Of a stretch of DNA of 64,000 nt, positions 1-7,789 are shown piece by piece. The DNA is taken from NCBI RefSeq assembly GCF_005145025.1, contig NZ_CP039695.1, forward strand, positions 558,001-622,000, in the 5' to 3' direction. The first letter of the stretch is position 1. Each line of letters opens with the position of its first letter. The notes beneath the pieces are model-generated. The model was not told the origin of the DNA, made no database searches, and was given only the letters and a program-made list of their open reading frames with translations. The stretch comes from Novosphingobium sp. EMRT-2. GTDB taxonomy: Bacteria > Pseudomonadota > Alphaproteobacteria > Sphingomonadales > Sphingomonadaceae. The position numbers and the translations under genes are program-made.

Positions 1-54
1 GGCTCAAATATCGTCTCGGATGTCGTGCTAAACGTAATGGAGTTCATGAAATGA
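1..54 (+). CDS. C-terminal end of an upstream phage-type gene (partial)
   Basis: An open frame entering from the left edge ends in VVLNVMEFMK and stops at 52-54. The stop overlaps the ATG of the next gene (51-53) as ATGA, the usual sign of translational coupling in phage late operons. Only 17 residues are visible, so no function can be assigned; position suggests a tail or tail-fibre gene. Confidence 0.45.
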   Translation, partial: GSNIVSDVVLNVMEFMK

Positions 55-431
55 TTAGATATGTAACCTATGATGTAAACGATGGCGTTGTGATTGCCGC
101 AGGCTTTGCGCCCGATGAAGAAAGCGCCATGCTGCAAAACCACGGCGATGAAAGCGTGGTTGTGGATATTACGGCACCAGTCGATGTGATCGCTGATGGC
201 CGCTGGCAATGGACTGGCGAAAGCTTTGAACAGGCCGAATTGGCGGGGCCATCGCTGGAACTGGCCAAGGAAATGGCCCTTGGTCGCGTCTCAACGCAAT
301 TCAGGATCGAACTGGCCAAGGGATGCCCAACACCGCTTGGATGGGCTGATTGCGACGAACAGGCGCAACAAAGGATCACAACGGCCCTGTTGCTGTCAGA
401 CTGCGTGGCGACAACTACGATGGCCGGTTGA
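51..431 (+). pseudogene. DUF4376-like phage protein, N-terminal part, truncated by IS21-family insertion
   Basis: The first ~113 codons are native: start MIRYVTYDVNDG, then WADCDEQAQQRITTAL. From about 389 the frame runs into insertion-sequence DNA and ends with about 14 unrelated residues at a stop inside the element. The missing C-terminal half is recognisable on the other side of the element (3201-3423). Joining the two through the shared GGCCCT restores an in-frame protein of roughly 185 residues, with the junction reading ITTALEAGEAP. The C-terminal half resembles DUF4376 domains from the ends of phage tail-fibre or tail-assembly proteins. Its start overlaps the stop of the preceding gene. 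The truncated product is probably non-functional. Confidence 0.7.
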
Positions 432-451
432 GCGGCAACTATGATGGCCGG
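407..451. repeat. two tandem transposase-site-like repeats at IS left end
   Basis: Two 21-base copies at 407-427 and 431-451 share the pattern GCGRCAACTAYGATGGCCGG. IS21-family elements carry several such repeats at each end as binding sites for the IstA transposase. Related copies in inverse orientation occur at the right end. Confidence 0.6.
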
Positions 452-617
452 TAGGATCGGTTGTCTGGGCTGATCGTAGGGAGGGGCGTAGCCCCGACCG
501 GAGAGCGGACCAGACAACCGGTGGCGATCTTTTTCCCCTTCTTTCGGGGGGGCTGATCGGGGCTGTGGCGGGCGGTGGTATCGGAACACTCATCGAACAA
601 CGAGCGATGGGTTTGCG

Positions 618-2123
618 ATGCCGGGCCACCACATTTCCGATCAGCAGGTATTTCTCTTCATGACCCATCGTCGCCAACACACCCAGGCCGTCGCGGCTGC
701 CAAGGCCGGTATCAGCGAGCGCAGCGCACGCCGGATCGAGAACGATCCGCAGCTTCCGTCCCAGAAGAAGAAGGAGCGCCACTGGCGCACCCGCGCCGAT
801 CCGCTCGAGCCATTCTGGCCACGCGTCGAGGAGTTGCTCCAGATCGACGGTATCATTGCCGTCACGGTCTTCGAGACGCTCCAGGACGAGTTCGGCGAGG
901 ATGCTGTTCCCGATGCGATACGACGAACACTTGAACGCCGGATCGCCCGCTGGCGGGCACTGCACGGCGGCGAGAAGGAGATCTTCTTCCCGCAGCATCA
1001 TGAGCCCGGTCGGCAGGGCCTGTCGGATTTCACGGTATGCGACAGTCTCAAGGTCACCGTTGCCGGCGAGACCCTGGCCTATCGCCTTTACCACTTCCGC
1101 TTGGCGGCGAGTGGCTGGGAGCATGCGGCTGTCGTGCTGGGCGGGGAGAGCTTTGCCGCCCTTTCGGAGCACCTGCAGGATGCCTTGTGGAAGCTGGGCG
1201 GCGCGCCGGCCGAACACCGCAGCGATTCCCTGTCAGCCGCCTACAAAAACCTCGACGCCGATGCGCAGCGGGATTTTACCCGAAGCTATGACGAGCTGTG
1301 CCGTCATTACGGCATGCTCGCTACCCGCAACAACCGCGGCGAGGCGCACGAGAACGGATCGATCGAAGGTCCCCATGCCCATCTCAAGCGACGGCTCGAT
1401 CAGGCCTTACGCCGGCGGGGAAGCCGCGATTTCGTCAGCATCGAGGCCTGGCGCGAGTTCGTTGAGGCGCAGGTCGCCAGACAGAACCGGCGGCATGCTG
1501 CGCACATCGATGCAGAACGCAGGGTACTCAAGGCGCTGCCCGCAAGGCGAACCACCGATTTCGCCATGGTCACCGTCGATGTCACCCGCAACGGCACCGT
1601 CGCCATCGATCGGGTTACCTATTCGGTGCCTTCCCGCCTCGTCGGACGGCGCCTCAACGCGCATCTCTTTGACGATCGCATTGAGCTCTTCCTCGGTCCG
1701 GACAGGGTAATGTCCACGCCGCGTGTGCGGATCAGCCATCCCCACCGGGGGCACAGCATCGATTTCCGGCACATGATCGGTAACCTGCGCCGCAAGCCTG
1801 GTGCGCTGCGCAACCTCGTCTACCGCGAAGCCCTGTTCCCCGATCACGCCTACCGGCGGGCCTGGCAAGCCTTCGATGCCCAACTCGATGGACGGCAGGC
1901 CTGCCGCGATGCCGTCGCGCTGCTCGATATCGCCGCCAGGGGCGACTGTGTCGACGTGCTGGCCCGGCGGATCGATGAGGCACTCGACAGAGGGCGCTTG
2001 CCCGATGTCGATGCGCTCAGGGACGAGTTCCTGCCAACCGCAAGATCGCAGCGCGATGTCACTATCCCGCCTCCCGATCTGCACAGCTACAACAGCTTGA
2101 TCGCCAGCGGGGAGGTGTACTGA
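618..2123 (+). CDS. istA: IS21-family transposase IstA
   Basis: A 501-residue DDE transposase that cuts and joins the element ends together with IstB. The N-terminus has a helix-turn-helix-like stretch (residues about 20-42), followed by an rve-type integrase core. Candidate catalytic residues are D137 (SDFTV), D203 (HRSDSLSAAY) and E250 (NGSIEGPHAHLKRRL), with the usual basic segment after the glutamate. A beta-rich C-terminal Mu-transposase-like domain follows (around residues 310-380, containing TYSVPSRLVGR). Length is normal for the family. Its stop overlaps the istB start by one base (TGATG), indicating coupled translation. The frame is intact, so the element may be active. The start at 618 is the first good ATG; one slightly further upstream cannot be excluded. 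Confidence 0.93.
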   Translation: MPGHHISDQQVFLFMTHRRQHTQAVAAAKAGISERSARRIENDPQLPSQKKKERHWRTRADPLEPFWPRVEELLQIDGIIAVTVFETLQDEFGEDAVPDAIRRTLERRIARWRALHGGEKEIFFPQHHEPGRQGLSDFTVCDSLKVTVAGETLAYRLYHFRLAASGWEHAAVVLGGESFAALSEHLQDALWKLGGAPAEHRSDSLSAAYKNLDADAQRDFTRSYDELCRHYGMLATRNNRGEAHENGSIEGPHAHLKRRLDQALRRRGSRDFVSIEAWREFVEAQVARQNRRHAAHIDAERRVLKALPARRTTDFAMVTVDVTRNGTVAIDRVTYSVPSRLVGRRLNAHLFDDRIELFLGPDRVMSTPRVRISHPHRGHSIDFRHMIGNLRRKPGALRNLVYREALFPDHAYRRAWQAFDAQLDGRQACRDAVALLDIAARGDCVDVLARRIDEALDRGRLPDVDALRDEFLPTARSQRDVTIPPPDLHSYNSLIASGEVY

Positions 2124-2932
2124 TGACCCGCACCAAGGACCAGGCCGCCGCCGTGCTGCCTACCCTGCTCAAGGCCTTGCGCCTGCCGAGTATCAACCGC
2201 AACTGGAAGCGCCTCACCGACACCGCCGATCGCGATGGCTGGCCGGCCGCCAACCTGCTGGCCTCGCTTCTCGAGATCGAGATGGCCGATCGCTCCTCCC
2301 GGCGCATCCAGCGCCATCGCGACCAGTCCGGCTTGCCCGCAGGCAAGACCTTCGCCACCTTCGATTTCGACGCAGCCCCCGGCATCCGCAAACCGCACCT
2401 CTTGTCCCTCGCCGCCGGTGACGACTGGATCGAGAGCGGCGGCAACCTGCTGCTGTTCGGCCAGAGCGGGACCGGCAAGACGCACGCAGTTGCTGCCATT
2501 GGTCATGCCCTCATCGACACGGGGCGGCGCGTCCTGTTCTGCTCCACCACCGACATGGTCCAGAAGCTCCAGTCCGCGCGCCGCGACCTCAGCCTACCCG
2601 CCATGCTCGACAAGCTCGACAAGTTCGATCTCATCGTGCTCGACGATCTGTCCTACGTCCGCAAGGACCAGGTCGAGACCAGCGCCTTGTTCGAGCTCAT
2701 CGCCCACCGCTACGAACGCCACTCGCTCGCCATTACCGCCAACCAGCCATTTTCGGCATGGGACAACGTCTTCCCTGATCCCGCTATGACTGTCGCCGCG
2801 ATCGACCGCCTCGTGCACCACTCGATCATCATCGAGATGAACGGCGAAAGCTACCGCAAACGTTCCGCCGTCGCCCGTATCAACGCCGGCGATTACGACC
2901 CGCCGAATGGCGCCCCGGACCGGCCATCATAA
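2123..2932 (+). CDS. istB: IS21-family helper ATPase IstB
   Basis: A 269-residue DnaC/DnaA-like AAA+ ATPase that assists IstA in target capture. Walker A is GQSGTGKT at residues 113-120 and Walker B is LIVLDDLSY at about 170-178. Asparagine after LAITA (LAITANQPF) fits the sensor-1 region. The start codon overlaps the istA stop. The end of the gene (DRPS, stop at 2930-2932) runs into the first of the repeated sites of the right IS end, so coding and binding-site sequence overlap slightly. Length and motifs are normal, which suggests a functional gene. Confidence 0.93.
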   Translation: MTRTKDQAAAVLPTLLKALRLPSINRNWKRLTDTADRDGWPAANLLASLLEIEMADRSSRRIQRHRDQSGLPAGKTFATFDFDAAPGIRKPHLLSLAAGDDWIESGGNLLLFGQSGTGKTHAVAAIGHALIDTGRRVLFCSTTDMVQKLQSARRDLSLPAMLDKLDKFDLIVLDDLSYVRKDQVETSALFELIAHRYERHSLAITANQPFSAWDNVFPDPAMTVAAIDRLVHHSIIIEMNGESYRKRSAVARINAGDYDPPNGAPDRPS

Positions 2933-3199
2933 TTGTCGCTGGCTTCGCGCTCGGGAGCACCCTTGCTGAGGCAACGGGTAATTGTCGCCAGCGGCAATTA
3001 CATGCCAACCATCCCATGCGCTTCAGACCCTCGCTTCCGGCCAGCGTCAGCGACAATTACCCAGCGTCGTAATTGTCGCTCGACGGTTGCTCCCCGCAAC
3101 AGCAAATGGTAGCCAGAATTCACCAACCGGCGCGGCCACCTATCGGCCATCATAATTGACGCCGACCGGACTCCGTAATCGTCGCGCTACAGTCAGACA
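2921..3199. repeat. multi-copy TAATTGTCGC-type repeats at IS right end
   Basis: The non-coding right end holds about six copies, in both orientations, of a core close to TAATTGTCGC: near 2930, 2979, 3048 (inverted), 3069, 3153 and 3175. Two of them (near 2921 and 3144) carry the longer form CGGCCATCATAATTG. These match the concept of multiple IstA binding sites near IS21-family ends. No gene is visible in this stretch. Confidence 0.6.
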
Positions 3200-3200
3200 A

Positions 3201-3423
3201 GGCCCTTGAGGCTGGAGAGGCCCCTAGGATCGAAATTTGGACGATGTTCGATAAGAGCAAGGTGCCACACAATCGCGCGCAACTGGTGGCGCTCGGGCTG
3301 GCGATAGGCGACGCTTTCCGAACGGCCTTCAACCACAAACAAGATTTGGAAGAGTTGGTGAAGGCGGCGACCAATCAGGCCGATCTTGACGCTATCGATA
3401 TCGAAGACGGTTGGCAGGCATAA
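3201..3423 (+). pseudogene. DUF4376-like phage protein, C-terminal remnant
   Basis: Separated 3' part of the gene starting at 51. In frame with codons from 3202 it reads ALEAGEAPRIEIWTMFDKSK and ends in DIEDGWQA at the stop 3421-3423. The IEIWTMFD, QLVALGLAIG and IDIEDGW blocks are characteristic of DUF4376 C-termini. It has lost its start codon to the insertion sequence at 389-3200 and is followed directly by a terminator hairpin, consistent with the last gene of a phage operon. Confidence 0.7.
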
Positions 3424-3424
3424 T

Positions 3425-3455
3425 AAGCGGGGCCATAGACCCCGCTTGCTTTCTA
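3425..3455 (+). terminator. rho-independent terminator after the phage gene
   Basis: AAGCGGGG (3425-3432) pairs perfectly with CCCCGCTT (3440-3447) around a 7-base loop, followed by GCTTTCT. It sits two bases after the stop at 3423. The T-tract is interrupted, so strength is uncertain. Confidence 0.7.
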
Positions 3456-3485
3456 ATCCGATGGGTATTTTTGAAAAATCAGATG

Positions 3486-3668
3486 TCAGCTATCAGCGCG
3501 GAAATGCTCGGCTAGATATGCGTCAACTTCGCTCCTGATCCATCGTGGCGAACTGCCAACGTAAATCGGCGCGGGCAATCTTCGCTCATGCCGCATCGCG
3601 TTAATTTGTCGGCGCGACACCTTGAGATATTCAGCAAGGTCATCGCTTGTCAGGTATATGGTATCCAT
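3486..3668 (-). CDS. AlpA/excisionase-like helix-turn-helix protein
   Basis: A 60-residue protein with a MerR-type winged helix-turn-helix: LTSDDLAEYLKVSRRQINAM, then a wing containing LPAPIYVGSSPRWIRSEVDAYL. This is the fold of phage excisionases and AlpA-type regulators, which bend DNA at attachment sites or activate the integrase. Its place at the end of a leftward int-nuclease-xis group supports that role. ATG at 3668 is chosen over the adjacent GTG because GGAG lies at suitable spacing. Confidence 0.7.
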   Translation of the reverse strand: MDTIYLTSDDLAEYLKVSRRQINAMRHERRLPAPIYVGSSPRWIRSEVDAYLAEHFRADS

Positions 3669-3729
3669 CACAACTCCATCTTGTTTTCAGGAAATTACCG
3701 TATAGTGCTTGAATATGCCGTTTTCAATA

Positions 3730-4215
3730 TCAATCGAAAAAATCTTGATCGGCCTTTGCCAGCCAATCGGATAAACTCGTCATCCAAAATTGATTATACC
3801 TGCCAAACGCATTTCGTTGATCGTCTGAAATCACGAAATCAGGGACATTGTTGAATTTGGCGATGATCATCATTCGCTTACCAGCGTTGTTCGCATCCCG
3901 TTGCGCTTGTGCAATCCATCCGTCGAATAGCTTGCAATCTTGTTTGATCATCATCGTGAAAGATGGTGCGGCTTTGTAATGCTTGCATTCGAGAACGAAT
4001 TTGAACGATGGCGGCGCAACGATGTCGCCAAATCTGGCATTGTCCAGAATGTGTGATTTCAACCGCGTTTGATTGCTGGCCCCAAAATAGGAGCCAGAAT
4101 CGACATTCCGAACAAAGCCATTATCAAGGCCAAGATGTTGAGCAAAACGATCACTCAACACATTGGCTATCTTCCTTTCGTATGTGTTACCTTTGTTCTT
4201 ACTATTGATCGCCAT
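3730..4215 (-). CDS. PD-(D/E)XK nuclease-like protein of the integrated element
   Basis: About 161 residues from the ATG at 4215; longer starts at 4251 (ATG) and 4254 (TTG) overlap the integrase. The order E13 (NTYERKI), GDIVAP with D64, then LECKHYK with E76 and K78 is the active-site signature of restriction-like or Holliday-junction-type nucleases. A glycine/serine-rich turn precedes it (SGSYFGAS). It lies 7 bases after the integrase stop and 58 bases before the excisionase-like gene, so the three are probably one operon. It could be a recombination nuclease, a packaging-associated endonuclease or a defence gene; sequence alone does not decide. Confidence 0.6.
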   Translation of the reverse strand: MAINSKNKGNTYERKIANVLSDRFAQHLGLDNGFVRNVDSGSYFGASNQTRLKSHILDNARFGDIVAPPSFKFVLECKHYKAAPSFTMMIKQDCKLFDGWIAQAQRDANNAGKRMMIIAKFNNVPDFVISDDQRNAFGRYNQFWMTSLSDWLAKADQDFFD

Positions 4216-4222
4216 CCAATAT

Positions 4223-5404
4223 TTATTTGGTGACCATCGCCAAGCAGGCATCAAGATGGTCTGACCATATTGTCAGCATCTCTTTGCGTTCGTCGAGATT
4301 TTGCGAATGGTTATAGCTCCGATTGGTCATGCTTTTTGGAACGTGGGCCAAAAGCATATCCATGCCCCTTTCGGTGAAATACTGATTACCCCTGCCCTTC
4401 TGATCACTCAAGAATGTTGATGCCGCCGTTCGGAAATCGTGGATGGTATAATGCGCCATGGTCCGCCGATCATCCGAAGCCATCTTTTCAGTCAGCTTGC
4501 GCATTTTTGACAAATACGATGAGCCACGCGCGCGGCTGATTAGCGGAAAAACGAAATGCTCATCATGGGCATTGGCTGGACGCTCTGGAAGATACTTTTG
4601 CGCCTGCTTGGTAAGATGGACAATATGCGGGACACCAGCCTTGGTTTTCTCAATATGCAATTCAAAGCCATCAACCGTTTTGCGCACTTCTTTCCATTTA
4701 AGATAGAATATGTCAGAAAGGCGAGTGACCGTATGCAGCAAGAGCATCAGCGGCTCATGATACTTGTCCATATCGGCAAACGCCAATTGAACATATCCTA
4801 GCTCATGATCGATCAGAACACGTCTGCGGATATTCTCCTTTGCTTTCTTCTGAATCTGGTGCGCGGGATTATGCTCTATCAGGTCTTCCCGCACACACCA
4901 ATTCAGGAAAGCTTTCAGATGTGCCAGCACGCGATTGATTCCTGATCCAGTATATTCCGAGCGCATAGCATTGAAATGCTCGTTAAGCTCTTTTCGCGTG
5001 ATGCTGGCTATATCTCTGGCACCAAAGGTTGGCATAATCCGAAGATTCATCAGGCCACGGATGCCCTCGCCGCTTGAGAGATTATCACCATGCTCTTTCA
5101 TGTAACGTTCAAACGCTTTGGATAGCGTCATGAAGCGCGGTTGCGACAAAAACTTTGGCGAAGCTATTACATGCTTGGCTTCACTACGCATGGCCAGCGC
5201 CGTGGCCCGTGCATCCACCACGCTCATTGCGGGAAATGCACCGATAATCTTTTTGGTCTGCTTGCCGCCAACCCGACCACGCCAGATGAATATCTTTTCA
5301 CCGTTGGCCTTGATGCGGGCCACCAGCGGCGTGCCTTCATCATTCAGGTCTACATAGCCTTTGTCTGGCTTCTGGCGCTTCAAAATCGAGTCGGTAAGTT
5401 TCAT
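4223..5404 (-). CDS. tyrosine-type site-specific integrase
   Basis: About 393 residues, P4-type phage/island integrase. The N-terminal arm-binding domain opens with LTDSILKRQKPDKGYVDLND. Catalytic residues of the C-terminal domain, numbered from ATG 5404, are R228 (TVTRLSDIFYLKW), a lysine in IEKTKAGVPHIV, H322 and R325 (IHDFRTAASTF), H354 (LLAHVP) and Y364 (NRSYNHS). All are present, so it should be active. ATG 5404 is preferred to 5416 because GGGGA lies six bases upstream. The gene starts about 300 bases from the 3' end of tRNA-Arg, its likely integration site. Confidence 0.9.
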   Translation of the reverse strand: MKLTDSILKRQKPDKGYVDLNDEGTPLVARIKANGEKIFIWRGRVGGKQTKKIIGAFPAMSVVDARATALAMRSEAKHVIASPKFLSQPRFMTLSKAFERYMKEHGDNLSSGEGIRGLMNLRIMPTFGARDIASITRKELNEHFNAMRSEYTGSGINRVLAHLKAFLNWCVREDLIEHNPAHQIQKKAKENIRRRVLIDHELGYVQLAFADMDKYHEPLMLLLHTVTRLSDIFYLKWKEVRKTVDGFELHIEKTKAGVPHIVHLTKQAQKYLPERPANAHDEHFVFPLISRARGSSYLSKMRKLTEKMASDDRRTMAHYTIHDFRTAASTFLSDQKGRGNQYFTERGMDMLLAHVPKSMTNRSYNHSQNLDERKEMLTIWSDHLDACLAMVTK

Positions 5405-5703
5405 CGTTATCCCCATATCACGGAATATGGATATACATTATCATAATGAATACGAATCGTCAAAACGTTTGAATATAATTGAATATAAGTTTGAAAAACG
5501 TTTTAAGGCCAATGGCTTGGGCCTGATCGGGAGCCAGATGGCTGGACACATCGGCCCCGACCGCTGGACACATACCGTGGTGCGCGGGGCACATCCAAGC
5601 AGATTCCCGCAAATTAGTGCCCAACACTCTCGCCAATCGTTAAGATGTGCCCAACGATTTTGGGGTGTTTCTGGCTCTAAATGCCTGATTTTTAAGGGGT
5701 TTT
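5405..5703. other. non-coding interval between integrase and tRNA-Arg
   Basis: No convincing gene. It should hold the integrase promoter and attachment-site arm sequences. The part next to the integrase start is AT-rich (TATACATTATCATAATGAAT-like), and two related GGACACAT words lie near 5542-5572. I see no clear terminator or operator. Confidence 0.4.
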
Positions 5704-5780
5704 TGGTGCGCCCGACAGGATTCGAACCTGTGGCCCCCAGATTAGGAATCTGGTGCTCTATCCTGCTGAGCTACGGGCGC
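5704..5780 (-). tRNA. tRNA-Arg (anticodon CCT)
   Basis: The reverse strand folds as a full cloverleaf. Acceptor GCGCCCG (5780-5774) pairs with CGGGCGC (5714-5708). The D-arm contains GCTCAGCAGGATAGAGC, the anticodon stem-loop is CCAGA-TTCCTAA-TCTGG with anticodon CCT reading AGG, and the T-arm is CAGGTTCGAATCCTG. Discriminator A and an encoded CCA follow. The 3' end faces the integrase and is the presumed att site; the tRNA sequence itself is intact, as expected when the element carries the matching 3' end. Confidence 0.95.
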
Positions 5781-5864
5781 CCGCGCTCCCTTTAGGGGGC
5801 CGCGCGCGCGCTGGCAATCGCGCTTGAACACCACATCGCGTTCTGTCCGCGCCGGGCTTCGGGA

Positions 5865-6392
5865 TCAGTTGGTTTCACCCGGAGGCGCGATCGGGAACAG
5901 AACCGGAGCTATCTCGATGCCCTCTTCAATCAGGTCGCGCGCTTCCTCGGGCGTGGCCTGGCCGTGGATCGCCTCCACGTCCTTTTCGCCATAATGCATC
6001 GCCCGCGCATCGTCGGCGAAGCTGTCGCCCACCCATTTCGAGGACTTGAGCGCTTCGGCCTGCAGCGTCGCCAGCGCCTTGAACATGGCGACCGCCTCGG
6101 GAGGAAGACCTCCGCCCGCCATCACTTGCGGGGCGGAAACGCCCGCCGCCACGGCCGGCGACGATGGCACCGCGGCCACGGCCGCACCCTTGTCGGTCGG
6201 CACCCGAGCCGGAAGCTGGTTGCCCTTGCGCCCCACATGCGGGGCCATCACCGCCTTGCCGACATCACCGGAGCCGCAGGTGGGACAGGTGAGGAGACCC
6301 CGCGCCTGCTGCTGCGCGAAATCGTCCGACGAGCCGAACCAGCCCTCAAAACGATGCCCGCCATCGCGGCACTCAAGATCAAAGACGATCAT
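5865..6392 (-). CDS. DUF1178 family protein
   Basis: A 175-residue protein opening with MIVFDLECRDGGHRFEGWF, the conserved start of DUF1178, and carrying a CPTCGS motif (about residues 36-41) that with C8 and H13 could bind zinc. The middle is an Ala/Pro/Val-rich linker; the C-terminal helix pair (KSSKWVGDSFADDARAMHYG) is also conserved in the family. Function is unknown. It is downstream of a nitrilase-family amidase and glutaredoxin in the same orientation, an arrangement common in alphaproteobacteria that suggests one transcript. Confidence 0.85.
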   Translation of the reverse strand: MIVFDLECRDGGHRFEGWFGSSDDFAQQQARGLLTCPTCGSGDVGKAVMAPHVGRKGNQLPARVPTDKGAAVAAVPSSPAVAAGVSAPQVMAGGGLPPEAVAMFKALATLQAEALKSSKWVGDSFADDARAMHYGEKDVEAIHGQATPEEARDLIEEGIEIAPVLFPIAPPGETN

Positions 6393-6441
6393 ATGACAGC
6401 CGATTTAGGCATTTCGCGGCCCGCCGCAAGAGCCTCGCGGT

Positions 6442-7308
6442 TCACCCTGCCGGGATCGGCTGCTTGTTGATGAGGCTGGGCAGTTGCGCGCGCACTTCGG
6501 CGATGCGCGCGGGTTCGAGCGTGGCGAAGCCAAGGCCCGGCTCCTCACCCATGTCCAGCAGCACTTCGCCCCAGGGATCGATGACCAGGCTATGGCCGTA
6601 GGTCCCGCGCCCGTCCTCGTGCCGGCCGGCCTGCGCCGCGGCGATGACAAAGGCGCTGGCCTCCACCGCGCGGGCGCGCTGCATCAGGTGCCAGTGCGCC
6701 TTGCCGGTGGGCACGGTGAACGCCGCCGGAATGGCGATGACATCGCATTGCCGCCGGCCGAGCTGTTCGAACAGCGCGGGAAAGCGCACGTCATAACAGA
6801 TCGCCAGCCCCAGCCGTCCGACTGGCGTTTCCGCCGTCACCACGCTGTCACCGGGGCGATAGGCGGCGGATTCGCGCCAGCTTTCGCCGGTCGCCAGATC
6901 GACGTCGAACATGTGGATCTTGTCGTAGCGAGCCACGATCGCGCCGCTGGAGTCAATCAGAAATGAACGGTTGGCCCAGCGGCCTTCGCCCGATGAGGCG
7001 TCCCCGTTCAGGGCTTCGTCGCCGCGCTGCACCGCGAGCGACCCGATCGCCACCCAGATGCCGTGTTGCGCCGCCGCCGCGCGTACCGCCGCCAGCACGG
7101 GGTTGGCCTCTTCCGCCACGATATGCGGCGTCGCGCGCTGGCGATCGCGGTCGAGCAGGCCCGCCATTTCGGGCGTGAACAGGATTGCCGCGCCGCCGTG
7201 CGCCGCGCGGCCCACGGCATCCACGATCGCCGCGGCATTGGCTGCGGGATCGATGCCGGTGGTCATCTGGAACAGCGCAACCCGCACCGGACCATCGGGC
7301 ATGGTCAT
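6442..7308 (-). CDS. carbon-nitrogen hydrolase (nitrilase-family amidase)
   Basis: 288 residues. The Glu-Lys-Cys triad of the nitrilase superfamily is visible: E in LFTPEMAGL, K in RYDKIHMFDVDL, C in LAICYDVRFP. The YDKIHMFDVDL block is typical of the Nit1/deaminated-glutathione amidase branch, which hydrolyses side-product amides such as deaminated glutathione; exact substrate is inferred. It starts 3 bases after the glutaredoxin stop, so the two are probably co-transcribed. A second ATG two codons in (7302) could be the true start. Confidence 0.85.
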   Translation of the reverse strand: MTMPDGPVRVALFQMTTGIDPAANAAAIVDAVGRAAHGGAAILFTPEMAGLLDRDRQRATPHIVAEEANPVLAAVRAAAAQHGIWVAIGSLAVQRGDEALNGDASSGEGRWANRSFLIDSSGAIVARYDKIHMFDVDLATGESWRESAAYRPGDSVVTAETPVGRLGLAICYDVRFPALFEQLGRRQCDVIAIPAAFTVPTGKAHWHLMQRARAVEASAFVIAAAQAGRHEDGRGTYGHSLVIDPWGEVLLDMGEEPGLGFATLEPARIAEVRAQLPSLINKQPIPAG

Positions 7309-7311
7309 GCT

Positions 7312-7578
7312 TTAAAGGCCCAGCAGCGGATCGAGCTTGCCGGCTGATTCCAGCGCATAGAGATCGTCGCAGCCGCCGACGTGGGTTTCGCCGACGAAGA
7401 TTTGCGGCACCGTCATTGCGGCGGGCGCGCGGGCGAGCATTTCCTGCTTCTTCAGGCCGCCCATGGTCACATCGAATTCCTCGAAGGCCACGCCCTTCTT
7501 TTCAAGCAGCGCCTTGGCCCGCACGCAGAAAGGGCAGCCCCACTTGGTGTAGATATCGACTTTGGGCGTTCCGGCCAT
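7312..7578 (-). CDS. grxC: glutaredoxin 3 (GrxC)
   Basis: 88 residues, a cytosolic thiol-disulfide oxidoreductase that uses glutathione. The active site is the dithiol motif CPFC (C15-C18) after the first strand VDIYTKWG. The TVPQIFVGETHVGGCDDL block supplies the cis-proline and glutathione-binding glycines. The start at 7578 has GAGGA five bases upstream; the open frame extends further but without family similarity. Confidence 0.9.
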   Translation of the reverse strand: MAGTPKVDIYTKWGCPFCVRAKALLEKKGVAFEEFDVTMGGLKKQEMLARAPAAMTVPQIFVGETHVGGCDDLYALESAGKLDPLLGL

Positions 7579-7789
7579 GATGTCCTCGTGTGCGGGCGCG
7601 CCCAGGAACGCGCCCCTTGCTGTTGGCTTGCATTCGAAAATGCGCTTCGGGGTCTTGAATTTCAACGGGGCTATCACACATCCCTTTTCGTGTCATGCGC
7701 CGCGCTGGCGGGCATGGCCACAAGGCCCAAGGGAATGCCGAACCGGGTTCCTGCGGGAGAGTGCAGATTGCTCAACAGAGGATATTGCC
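7579..7789. promoter_or_regulatory. divergent promoter region between grxC and hsp20
   Basis: This 211-base interval must contain promoters in both directions. For the rightward Hsp20 gene, CTTGAA at 7654-7659 followed 15 bases later by CACACATC is a partial match to heat-shock sigma-32-type promoters. The -10 match is weak. Confidence 0.3.

Larger units (their letters stand above)
389..3200 (+). mobile_element. IS21-family insertion sequence (istA-istB)
   Basis: The ends form imperfect inverted repeats. The left end from 394 starts TGTCAGACTG and the reverse complement of the right end at 3199 starts TGTCTGACTG; similarity continues for about 55 bases and finishes in ATGATGGCCG. Inside are istA and istB in the order and overlap typical of the family. 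Both flanks carry GGCCCT (383-388 and 3201-3206), and fusing the flanks through one copy restores the interrupted gene in frame, so I take it as the target duplication. The TG/CA ends then lie 5 and 1 bases inside the duplication, which is odd; 394-3199 is the alternative boundary. Confidence 0.85.
1..5703. mobile_element. right-hand end of an integrated prophage-like element
   Basis: Sequence between the window edge and tRNA-Arg(CCT) carries phage-type genes that are AT-richer than the rest of the window. Reading inward from the tRNA there is a tyrosine integrase, a small nuclease and an excisionase-like protein, all leftward, then the end of a rightward phage structural-type gene (DUF4376-like) closed by a terminator at 3425-3455. 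An IS21-family element has landed in that last gene. An integrase whose start faces the 3' end of a tRNA is the usual layout when the tRNA 3' end is the attachment site. The left end lies outside the window, so size and completeness are unknown. The exact att core is not visible because its partner copy is absent here. Confidence 0.75.

Noticed and set aside
396..1217. Leftward open frame in the left part of the IS element
   Set aside because: Antisense to istA and across the IS terminus; no similarity to accessory IS genes.
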